A stretch of 64,000 nt of DNA from positions 124,001 through 188,000 of the forward strand of contig JAACJM010000011.1 of assembly GCA_013368315.1 (NCBI GenBank), in the 5' to 3' direction. The notes below the pieces were generated by a model that saw only the letters and a program-made list of their open reading frames with translations, was not told where the DNA came from and ran no database searches. This DNA comes from Tetrapyrgos nigripes (lineage: Eukaryota > Basidiomycota > Agaricomycetes > Agaricales > Campanellaceae). Position numbers and translations under genes: made by a program. Shown in pieces: positions 47,236 through 58,700 of the stretch. Position 1 is the first letter of the stretch. Every line of letters begins with the position of its first letter.

Positions 47236-50200
47236 CTATAATCCAGCCATGGCTAACAAGATGTCCCTGTCATGCGACTCGTCAACAAGGGCGCGTAGAA
47301 GCCCTGACTTGTTCTCAAGCAAGACCTTGGGCGCATCAAACTCGACCTAAAAAGTAATATAAAGTCAGGATAATCACAGGCACCAGATAATTCTGCACAC
47401 TCACGATATTACCCGCATCCAAAACCATCTGCGGCCAATGCATTAGCAAGGATTTAGAGCATCCTTGAAGAACCAGTGCACACTCACAATTCTATCAGCG
47501 TCCATGATGGTTTGAAGCCGATGTGCTATAGTGATCATGGTCGTATCGCCCTTAAACTCGGTCCTTAGGGTATGTTGGATAATGTTGTCCGTTTTATAAT
47601 CTATCGCTGACGTCGCTGCAAAAGGTTTCAGAGGTCAGTCTGACGTGACCCGACAGTTAAGACAGACGTGCCTTCATCTAGCAGCAGAAGCTTACTCTGC
47701 CTGACAATTGCCCTTGCCAAAGCGACAATTTGACGCTGTCCCAAGGAGAAGTTGCTACCGCCGGCAGAAACAGCGGTGTCCAAAGTAATCCTGTCTTCCT
47801 CTGCCATATCCTCTTGAAGCGTGGTAAGGCCCGCAGATCGCAAGGCATCATTGAGTAAAAAGTCATCATGATCTCCGAAAGGATCCAGGTTTTGTCGTAG
47901 TGTTCCACTGATGAGTTCAGGCTGAAATGGGTGCAATCATGAGCGGAAGAAGCTCTGAAAGCGAATAGAAAAGGCTTACCATTTGAGGAACAATGGTTAT
48001 ATTGCTGCGTAGAGAGTCCAAATTGATCGAAGAAGTCGCCACGCCATCGTATATCACATCTCCGGTGGTATGGATACACCTGAGGAGAGACAAAGTGAGT
48101 GTGCTCTGCATGCATAAATCCTCAGTATAGTATCAGCAGTCATGGAAACAATAGTCACTTTTCCGGACCCTGTGCGGCCAACTGCCAGTGAAAACCGTTG
48201 TAAGAATGAAGTGTGCTAACTAAAGTAACAAAACATACCAACTCCAATCCGTTCCCCAGATCTGATATGGAAAGAAATTTCATGAAGCACTTCAGGTCCA
48301 TCGGGCGAGTACTTGGCGGACAATTTCTCCACGCGAAGGTCACCACTAGCTGGCCAGTATGCAGGGGGCTGGCCATTTTCAATCGCTTCGACTTCGTGCT
48401 CAATCTTCAGATAATGGTCAATTCGTTCAAGACTATATCGCTTCAAAGTCAGTCGTCGTCATAGAAGCAGTACCTCGGGTCTTGTTTACCTATTAGCTAC
48501 GGACAAGAGCAGGGTGAGTGTTAGTGCATTTCAACAACGATTAAGATAGCGTACTCTGGACCTCCAAATTCATGGAGACTAGCAGCCAGCTAAATATCAT
48601 ACGGGTGAAGGACACTGTACACATCATCAGCGCGCTTAGCTCTTTAGGGCAGGTAATTTCCTTACCAGCCATATTTAATGAAAAACCAGTCGTAGAAGCT
48701 GATTGTTTGCTTGCATATAACAAATACGTCGCCAGTAAACTGACGAAGGTCCCGCTGATGAGCGGTAGCCTGAACGCTATCCAACGTTGGACGTCGTACA
48801 TTGTTCTTGAAGCCCTTGAGTAATGATCGATATGCCCTTGGAATTGTTTTCTGAAGGTTGACTGGACGCCATAGGCTCTAATCGACACGACACCATGAAT
48901 AGCGGACCCAAGCCTGACAAAGATTTTAGAGCTGGATGAGTAACAACACGCCTTGTAACTTACAGCCCAAGGACAGGCGCCTTCTTCACCGACTTTTCCC
49001 GGCGAGTCGATGTCTGACTCTTCAGATATAAGCTACCCAACCAGTATCCGAGAGCCAGAGCCAGGACACCAGGAAGCAGGAATACCGGCGTGAACAGCAC
49101 CACGGCACCCAGTTTGAATAGTAGGTTGATTGTAACCACAATCACCCGTTGCATCGTTCTCGGAAGAGTGTCGTCAACTACGCAGTGCCGAGTGAGTCGT
49201 TTGTTGAGGTTTCATAAATAGTAGAACGTACCGACGCCAATGTCTTCAGTGACTCTTGTGATTATCCTGGAGATAGGTGTTCTATCCAGCCATCTAGCAA
49301 ATAGTTAGATGAAAGCATGCGGTAGATACGATCTTAGCGAAACCTACCCAAACGTCGCTAGCGTTATAGACTTCACCAAAGATTGGTGAAGGAACCTCGA
49401 TGCCCTTACCGTACAGTAAATGTAGTATATATTGGTCATCAAGTCGAGGAGCAGGATAAGAACGAATAGAAGACCTGATAATGATCATATTAAGCTAAAA
49501 AGTAAGTTATGAGGATCATTAGGCGCCACTGACCATATCTCCCAAGGTAGCTAAAGGCAGAGATACAAACCCGTCAGCAGCGTCTCGCAGTAACAGCAGA
49601 GTGGACATACAGAAGCACCGGCATGTCTTCGGGCGAATGGTATTCATACTGCGAAGCCCAATAGCCAAGGTACCACGTTTGGAACATGGTCGTAAGCGTA
49701 ACGAGTGCAAAGCCAAGGATGACCACAACAAGGAACAGCAAGGGGTGACCACCACCCAGCGCAGAGAAATACGATGTCACTGGGGACAAAGAGTGCACGT
49801 AATCAGAACAAACGAAGAAAAGTGGAAAGTTATCAGTGATTACACACATGACGAGAGGAACCGACGACTAGTAACGATCTCCTCATCCATAACGAGTTTG
49901 CCATCCTTGGCTTTTTGGTCTTCGGTATCCTCGGGTTTAGGGGCTTCGCTTTCATCGAGTTCCTCCTTCAATTTCATAACCAGGTCCCTAGCGGACTTGT
50001 GCACAGCCGAGACATGATCCTGATCAACAACTCGTCCATCTTTCATCGTAACAATAAATCTGGCAAGAGGTTGGACAAGATCGATATTATGCGTCTGCGA
50101 AGCAAGAACGGTTCGTCAGCTGGAGAGAATAGCAATATTGAAAACAAGAACTATATAGTTCTTACCACCATAATAATCGTCCTCCCTTCCAACAAATCCC

Positions 50201-53200
50201 CGGCTAAACACTTCTCTACGACCCATTTCGCAGTATGAACATCCAACGCAGCCAAAATATCGTCCAGAATCACAATCTGCGCTTTCGAATAAACCGCTCT
50301 CGCAAGCGTTAGTCGAGCTTTTTGACCCCCACTCAAAGTTTGACCTCGTTCCCCGACTTCAGTTTGATCACCTGCTTTGAACAACGACAGGTCGCGTTCG
50401 AGAGCGCATTGGTATAGAACCTTTTGGTAACGGTCTTCGTTATAGTCAGAGTTGAAGACGATGTTTTCCTGATAAGAAGAATAAGAATAGACTCAGCGGC
50501 GTCGGTATGGTGTTTACTCACCTTGATAGTCTGATTAAGAACCCAAGACTCCTGAGGAGCATATGCCACACCACCTTCTCTCGGAAGATTGACCCAAGAC
50601 TCGTTAGCAGTAGTCGGTGGTACAAAATGCATTTCACCTGCCAGTGGAATGACAAAGAAGGGAGACGGAAAGCATCGCGTCAACACCTTCTCCAAATATC
50701 GTCGTATTAGTACAGAAGAAACGTACCCAGTAACGCCAAAAGCAACGCCGTCTTTCCTGAACCCGTCGGCCCCAGAATGAGATTGAGATGTCCTTGTTTG
50801 AAAACGAGTTTGTCTTCGACCTTCAACAAAAACCTTCGCCTCGACGATGAAAGTAAAGGTGTAGATGTCCCGTCTCCCGATCCTGACAGTGCAGAGTCCT
50901 TCGACCATGCAAATGTGGCATTACAAAAACCAGTATCATGGATATGCTCAGGTGGGACCGGTGAGGTTGACGGGGAAGCACTAGCACCAGTACCTGCATC
51001 ACCAACGTCACCGGTGGTAATCATGCTTGAGGGGTTTTCAGTGAAATCATCAATGAGCTCGGTCTGCGCAACAACAAGCATCAGTCCCTAGCCAAAGAAA
51101 GCAAGATTGTTCCACATACATTATGCAAAAAGTCGGTAATCCTATTCATGGAAATGTTGGCCGAAATGACTAACCCGGCGGTACTAAACAAGAACCGGAC
51201 GTACTGTCCAAAGGTCTCGAATATAGTCATGGAAGAAAAGACGATTGACGCTGTGAGTTCTTGTTTCCGGACAACGGCACTAGAAGGAAATACATGACCC
51301 CGTTATTAGCAACAGATTTCTAGACAGGTCAAACAGAGATGGGGCTTACTGGACAGCAAACGTCGTGCCCATTGTTACGAACGCTATTAACAGACTGTAT
51401 CATCCAATAAGTCAACGTAAATAGAGGAAAGCAAACCACCCACTTCACAGCCTCCAACCCCATCTCCAACGTCCTCCCCTTCCTAATAAAAACCAACTCG
51501 TCTTCCCTCCTCTCCCCAATCAATCCCCGCATCTTAACCTCCCACCCAAACAATTTGACCATCCTCAACACATTGATGGTATCGGAAAACGTTTGGACAC
51601 GAGCGTCTGTCTTTTTCATTTTAGCGGCTTGGACTTTGCCACCTAGTCTGGTGAGATAGGAGGGGACGGGGGCTAGGAGGATGGTGAGCCCGATTCCGAC
51701 GAGAGCGCTGGTAGTGGTAGGGAGGGAGAGAAGGAAAATTAGAGTCAGATCAGGGGAAGAAAGGCTTAGAAAAGGGCAATAAAAAAAGAGAGAGAGAAAA
51801 GAAAGAAAGAAAGAGAAATAGCATTCACCTCCACCCAAGAATACTATACAAAAACACCGCATACAACGTCAACTCGATTGGTACAGTCCCAAAACCAATG
51901 AATACAAATGTTAGTCGCATGAACGTCTGCAAGTCATTCGTCACTAAATTGTTGATCTTTCCGTAGACGTTTGATTTCGCTCCTTCTGCGTCTTGGGCCT
52001 GGCTCTGGGGTTGACTAGGTTTGTCCTTGGTTTTGGTTTTGCCTTTACCTTTGCTGCTGTTATTGGCGTTATTGGTATCGGTGCTGCTGCCGGCGTTGCC
52101 ATCGTCACTAGTACGCGTCGTATTAGAGTTTTCATTGACATCAGATTTTGCCTCCAAAGCAGCATCATTCTTGATTCGCATCCGTAGAGCCTGTTCGAAA
52201 ACAAGCTGTTGGACGAGTGCTTCAATCCTGACTTCTGTATGGAACTAGCATGAAGTATGAAGCAGAAAAGAGAAGAGAGAAAGAAAGGAACAAGGAAGTA
52301 AAAGGCGTAAGCATAGGGACATCATACACGCGACTGACTCACCAATACACGAAAATACCATTCAAACGACACAGCTTCCAACACCGGAGAAAGGAACAAC
52401 CCAATGATCCAAACCCAAGGGCGGATAGTAGCGTTTTGGCCGTCGGTCTCCATGTATCTGTAACAGTTGAAGGGTAACATTAAATATCATGAGATGAGAT
52501 GTGAGCTGACAGTGATAGAAGACAGACAGACACTCACTTTAACAACTGATTGAGAGCAAAAGGCCCCAAAACAGATACCGAACCCTGGATCGGAGCGACC
52601 CATAAGAACGCCTGGATGTATGTCCACCAGAAGGATCTCAGGATACCCCAGAAGAGACGTCGTTTTTTTGCTCCGGAGAAGATGTCGAGGTGCTGTAAGA
52701 TATAGTACAGCGTAGGTCAGCCTATGTAGTGCCATAACACCCAGAAGGGAAAAACTAAAAGTATAGAAACGCACTACTACTGATACTCACCTTGAAATAC
52801 TTATCCCTCAAATGACTCGACCAATCCCAATCCGCAAGAGGAGGAAACTGGTCAAACGGTAGATGTTCCACTTTTTTCGCAGCAAAGATGACGCCTGACA
52901 TGAAGTTGATGCAGATGAGTGAGAAGAGAGAACAAGTTTGGTCGGGACTGGGTTCTACGGGGTTCTGCATGATTCGTTCGTGAATGGGACCGGTACCGGT
53001 TTTGTTGAGTACATGTACACGCATCAGTAAGTAGGAAAAGGCATTGGAAGACGCGACGCACCTTGGGGTCGACGGGAACATATTCCCTGGGGCTAAAGAG
53101 CGGAATAATCACAGAAGTGAAACCCAGAACACCAATCTTGGACCAAAGATACGCTCCTTCGCAGATATCGACCGGAGTCTTGTCAAAGGCTCCCAGAGGG

Positions 53201-53758
53201 ACGATGTCGCGATAGACATACAATGAAAATGGAATCAAAAGGATGATTTCCAGATGAATGAGGGATATGGATTTCCATCTCCTACCCACTGAAGGAGAGA
53301 GGGACACCAAAGCGAGACATGACGCGTAAACCTTGTGCACAAGGTTAGGCTAACCGGTCTCAAAAACCTATGTAGACAAGTTGACCACTCACAAAAAGTA
53401 AATACGTCAACTGAACTGCACGCGTAAGATGCAACCCTTTCTCAACCCCTCCAGATTCAGCAACACTCCCGCATTTCCTAGCAACCGTAGTACCAATCGT
53501 CAACCCGAGCATCGTCAGGCATCCTATCAACTTGAGAACTCTCCATGCGTAGATGAACTGTATATTTCTTTCTTGACCAGGGATTTTGACGTTTTTCAGA
53601 TGCTCCGAGTCGTCGTCCTCGTTCAAGTTAGCATGGTGGAGATTGCGATTGCTCTGCAAATTTAATAACTTGGGTAGACCGACATGGAAGAGAAGAATAC
53701 AGAAGGAAGCGAGTGCGGCGTATGCCGGGATTTCCGGAATTGGAACCGGTAATGGCAT
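47236..53758 (-). CDS. ABC transporter, C family (MRP-like), copy 1
   Basis: A multi-exon gene, roughly 1,400-1,450 residues, with an N-terminal extra membrane domain ([20 protein letters not shown]), two membrane domains and two ATP-binding domains. NBD1: Walker A GPTGSGKT, signature [14 protein letters not shown], Walker [13 protein letters not shown] with Asp at the catalytic position. NBD2: Walker A GRTGSGK-S joined across an intron, signature [14 protein letters not shown], Walker B LLLLDEATSAID with the catalytic Glu, H-loop IAHRLQT. This asymmetry is normal for ABCC exporters, which pump conjugates, drugs or toxins out of the cytosol or into the vacuole. A low-complexity Asn/Ser/Lys linker lies between helices of the first membrane domain. 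The intron at 47616-47671 has a GC donor. I read no broken frame. Confidence 0.85.
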
Positions 53759-54894
53759 CGCGAACCTATCTCTTTGAATTCGGATTCGTGATACTGACGG
53801 TTTTTCCCCTTGCTACTCTTGCCAACGCGTCGAGGTGGACCGTGGTTGAGGGAGAAGTACTTTACTTATCCTGGTGCAAGTCGGTTTAATATAACAAAAA
53901 CGCGGGTACTTATCATATCTCTTGACTCGATCTTGTCCACATGTTCATGTAACTGTCATGATACCGGTCCTTAGGCTTGAGAGTCTATGTAAGATCTAGA
54001 GCTATTGCCTGCTATTGCACAATATGCACATCAATACAGACAGCGAACATCAAACTTTGATCAAGAACCAAGAACCAACTTCCAACTCCCAAGGGGTCTG
54101 TAACTGACCGAACGTTAGAAGACCTTAGAACTCTTTCCAAGTTACGAGAGACTCTGAGAGATAAAGATTATTTATATATAATAGGTATGTAAGTATGTAT
54201 GTACCTATACAAAAACAAGAAGAGAGAGAGATTTCTATCCTACTTTGAAGTGAAGAATGTCAAGACTTGACATATCGTTTGGTTTATGACTGAGATTATG
54301 GGCTATGGCTATGGGTTTGGGGTTTCTTCTCTCAACTTTGAAGTGAAAGAGGAAGAGAAAGAAGACGAAAGACAAAAAAAAGAGGAGAGAGGAGAGAGGA
54401 GACAAGAAAGCACTTCGATATCCAGAGAGTAAGAGAGGAACAAGAAAGAAAGGGTGAAGGAGCGATAGAGGGTGATGATGGAACGGTGAGAAGACGGACG
54501 GACGGACGGAAGAGGAAGATGATGATAAGACGAAAAGGTGATAGAGAGGTAGAGATAAAGGAGGAGGAGACAGAGCGGGAATTGACGACGAGGAATTCAG
54601 TCGGGTCAGAACCAGAAAAATGAAAAAAGAAAACAAAAAAGTGGTAAATAACGAGAGTGGACCGCATCCGCCAAAAACAGGCGCGCGTTGAGAGAAATCC
54701 AGTATGTATGTATGTACAACTGCCAGATTAAGAAAGGGAAAGAAAGAAACCGAGGATAAAAGGGACAAGAGCAGACGGATAACCCACACACATCGTACTG
54801 TTATACACCACAGCCAGCCAACACTTCAACAACACTGACATGTCCATAAATACTTCTTCTTTCCTTCTTTCCTTCCACCTTTCCACACTACACC
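53759..54894. other. Spacer between ABC gene 1 and the serine-rich gene, with purine-rich tract
   Basis: About 1.1 kb. The part from 54220 to 54730 is strongly purine-rich on the plus strand (GAGAGAGA, AAGAAAG and GGACGGACGGACGG runs), so it is pyrimidine-rich in the serine-rich gene's 3' direction and is probably its 3' UTR and downstream flank. A long minus-strand ORF here is low-complexity and shifted by indels in unit 2. No other gene seen. Confidence 0.55.
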
Positions 54895-55667
54895 CTACTT
54901 CTTCGCACTCAACGTCAAACTCCTCATACTCTCCTCCAACAACGATGTAACATGACAACTACACTCCTGCATCTGCGTCTGGGTAGGCATAGGCCCCTTC
55001 ACCTTATCCTTCTCAGCCTGCAAAGACGATGAGGATACAGGTACAGGTACAGGATCAACATCAACAACCCTAACAACCGCTTTACCCTCCAACACTTTTC
55101 GGACCTTGTCTGCGACCCAAGCTTTGGGAGAAGAAGATGATGATGATGATGATGAAGTCGAAACGGAAGACCCAGACCCTCCAGAAAACGCATCCCAAAA
55201 CGTCGAACCCAACTTACCCAATAATGTTTGATTCGCAGTTGTTGCAATCGCAGCTGCGTACATTTGTTGTTGCATCTGTGTAGCTTGGGCTTGAGATATC
55301 GTTTATGACGACGACGTAGGCTTCTTCCCACTGATGAAGGCGGTGAGGGATATGCATTCGATGAAGACCACGAATACGAATGTGAAGAAGAAGAGGAACC
55401 AGAATGTTTCTCAGCCAACAACGCACTGAGTGTGCTTCCCATGATGGGTTTCGAAGAGGAAGACGGCGACGGCGACGACGACGAGAGGTTGGGCTCGTTG
55501 GAATTGACAAAGTAGGCAGGTTTGAGAGAGGATGCCGACTCGTTGAGATGGGGATGACCGGATTGGGGAAAGAGCCAAGTTCTCTGAACAGGTGGAGCCG
55601 AGTTCGGAGCGAATCGCTTGAAGAAGCTTGTCTCGCTCGGAGTGGCCTGCAACGTGTAACTGCTCAT
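54895..55667 (-). CDS. Serine-rich hypothetical protein, 5'-truncated copy with junction-derived start
   Basis: Two exons (55332-55667 and 54895-55275) join through a 56-base intron in phase 0. The protein opens MSSYTLQA and then TPSETSFFKRFAPNSAPP, passes long Ser stretches, and ends with the conserved-looking block NQTLLGKLGSTFWDAFSG, then KVRKVLEGKAVVRVVDVDP, then CHVTSLLEESMRSLTLS. I do not know its function; the C-terminal block looks like a real domain because the duplicate in unit 2 keeps it. The first codons (MSSYTLQ) come from the 3' flank of ABC copy 2, across the duplication junction at about 55644, so the original 5' end is missing. It could be a pseudogene or a newly started gene. 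Confidence 0.55.
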
Positions 55668-55724
55668 TATTACTGCAAAAGTGTTATGAAAGATATACAT
55701 CAGAAAAGTGGTCAATCAGCGTTC

Positions 55725-58700
55725 CTATAATCCAGCCATGGCTAACAAGATGTCCCTGTCATGCGACTCGTCAACAAGGGCGCGTAGAAGCCCTGACTTG
55801 TTCTCAAGCAAGACCTTGGGCGCATCAAACTCCACCTAAAAAGTAATATAAAGTCAGAATAATCACAGGTACCAGATAATTCTGCACACTCACGATACTG
55901 CCCGCATCTAAAACCATCTACGGCCAATGCATTAGCAAGGATTTAGGGCATCCTTGAAGAACCGGTGCACACTCACAATTCTATCAGCGTCCATGATGGT
56001 TTGAAGCCGATGTGCTATAGTGATCATGGTTGTATCACCCGTAAACTCGGTCCTTAGGGTACGTTGAATAATGTTGTCCGTTTTATAGTCTATCGCTGAC
56101 GTCGCTGCAAAAGGTTTCAGAGGTCAGCCTAACGTGACTCAGCAGTTAAGACGTACCTTCATCTAGCAGCAGAAGCTTACTCTGCCTGACAATTGCCCTT
56201 GCCAAAGCGACAATTTGACGCTGTCCCAAGGAGAAGTTGCTACCGCCGGCAGAAACAGCGGTGTCCAAAGTAATCCTGTCTTCCTCTGCCATATCCTCTT
56301 GAAGCGTGGTAAGGCCCGCAGATCGCAAGGCATCATTGAGTAAAAAGTCATCATGATCTCCGAAAGGATCCAGGTTTTGTCGTAGTGTTCCACTGATGAG
56401 CTCAGGCTGAAATGGGTGCAATCATGAGCGGAAGAAGCTCTGAAAGCGAAGAGAAAAGACTTGCCATTTGAGGAACGATGGTTATATTGCTGCGTAGAGA
56501 ATCCAAATTGATCGACGAAGTCGCCAAGCCATCATATATCACTTCTCCGGTGGTATGGATACACCTGAGGAGAGACAAAGTGAGTGTGCTCTGCATAAAT
56601 CCTCAGTATAGTATCAGCAGCCATGGAAACAATAGTCACTTTTCCGGACCCTGTGCGGCCAACTGCCAGTGAAAACCGTTGTAAGAATGAAGTGTGCTAA
56701 CTAAAGTAACAAAACATACCAACTCCAATCCGTTCCCCGGATCTGATATGGAAAGAAATTCCATGAAGCACTTCAGTTCCGTCGGGCGAGTACTTGGCAG
56801 ACAATTTCTCCACGCGAAGGTCACCACTAGCTGGCCAATATGCAGGGGGCTGGCCATTTTCAGTCGATTCGACTTCGTGCTCAATCTTCAGATAATGGTC
56901 AATTCGTTCAAGACTATATCGCTTCAAAGTCAGTCGTCGTCATAGAAGCAGTATCTCGGGTCTTGTTTACCTATTAGCTACGGACAAGAGCAGGGTGAGT
57001 GTTTGTGCATTTCAACAACGATTAAGATAGCGTACTCTGGACCTCCAAATTCATGGAGCCTTGCAACCAGCCAAATATCATACGGGTGAAGGACACTGTA
57101 CACACCATCAGCATGCTTAGCTCTTTAGGGCAGGTAATTTCCTTACCAGCCATATTTAATGAAAAACCAGTCGTAGAAGCTGATTGTTTGCTTGCATATA
57201 ATAGATACGTCGCCAGTAAACTGACGAAGGTCCCGCTGATGAGCGGTAGCCTGAATGTTACCCAACGTTGGATGTCGTACATCGTTCTCGAAGCCCTCGA
57301 ATATTGATCAATATACCCATGAAGTTGTTTTCTGAAGGTTGACTGGACGCCATAGGCTCTAATCGACACGGCACCATGAATAGCGGACCCAAGCCTGACA
57401 AAGATTTCAGAGCTGGATGAGTAACGACACGCCTTGTAGCTTACAGTCCAAGGACAGGCGCCTTCTTCACCGATTTTTCCCGGCGAGTCGATGTCTGACT
57501 CTTCAGATATAAGCTACCCAGCCAATATCCGATAGCCAGAGCCAGAACACCAGGAAGCAGGAATATCGGCGTGAACAGCACCGCGGCACCCAGTTTGAAT
57601 AGTAGGTTGATTGTATACACAAACATTCGTTGCATCGTTCTCGGAAGAGTGTCGTCAACTACACAGTGCCGAGTAAGTCGTTTGTGTTGGGGTTTCATAG
57701 ATAGTAGAACGTACCGAGGCCAATGTCTTCGGTGACTCTTGTGATTATCCTGGAGACAGGTGTTCTATCCAGCCATCTAGCAAATAGTTGAATCAAAGCA
57801 TGCGGTAGATACGATCTTAAATAAACTTACCCAAACGTCGCTAGTGTTATAGACTTCACCAAAGATTGGTGAAGGAACCTCGATGCCCTTACAGTACAGT
57901 AAATATAGTATACATTGGTCATCAAGTCGAGGAGCAGGATAAGAACGAATAGAAGACCTGATAATGATCATATTAAGCTAAAAAGCAAGTTATGAGGTTC
58001 ATTAAGCATCACTGACCATATTTCCCAAAGTAGCTAAAAGCAGATGCAAACCCGTCAGAAGCGTCTCGTAGTAACAGCAGAGTGCACATACAGAAGCACC
58101 GGCATGTCTTCAGGCGAATGGTATTCATACTGCGAAGCCCAATAACCAAGGTACCAAGTTTGGAACGTGGTGGTAAGCGTAACGAGTGTAAAGCCCAGGA
58201 TGACCACAACAAGGAACACCAAGGGGTGACCACCACCCAACGCAGAGAAATACAATGTCACTGGGAAAAAAGAGTGCACGTAAATCAGAACAAACGAAAA
58301 AAGTGGAGAGTTATCAGTGACTACACACATGACGAGAGGAACCGACGACTAGTAACGATCTCCTCATCCATAACAAGTTTGCCGTCCTTGGCTTTTTGGT
58401 CTTCGGTATCCTCGGGTTTAGGGGCTTCGCTTTCATCGAGTTCCCCCTTCAGTTTCATAACTAGTTCCCTAGCGGACTTGTGCACACCCGAGACATGATC
58501 CTGATCAACAACTCGTCCATCTTTCATCGTAACAACAAATCTGGCAAGAGGTTGGACAAGATCAATGTTATGTGTCTGCAAAGCAAGAACAGTTCGTCAG
58601 TTAGAGAGAATAACAATATCGGAAACAAGAACTATGTAGGTCTTACCACCATAATAATCGTCCTCCCTTCCAACAAATCCCCGGCTAAACACTTCTCTAC

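Larger units (their letters stand above)
47155..55643. repeat. 8.5-kb tandem duplication, unit 1
   Basis: From GGCCTGCAACGTGTAA at 47155 to about 55643 the DNA aligns with 55644 to beyond the window end. The period is 8489 bp at the ABC stop codons and 8519 bp at their starts. Each unit holds an ABCC gene, then a serine-rich gene with a purine-rich 3' flank. Coding parts are highly similar, while introns carry small indels. Confidence 0.9.

Noticed and set aside
48100..48200. Apparent loss of the Walker A serine in NBD2 of the ABC gene (GRTGSGKV)
   Set aside because: The valine comes from reading into an intron: GGAAAA is followed by a GT donor, and the acceptor before AGCACACTC restores GRTGSGK-S in both copies.
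54235..54789. A 184-codon minus-strand frame rich in Ser, Leu and Phe, partly kept in unit 2
   Set aside because: It is low-complexity pyrimidine-rich DNA; the unit 2 counterpart has frame-changing indels, and it lies in the 3' flank of the serine-rich gene.
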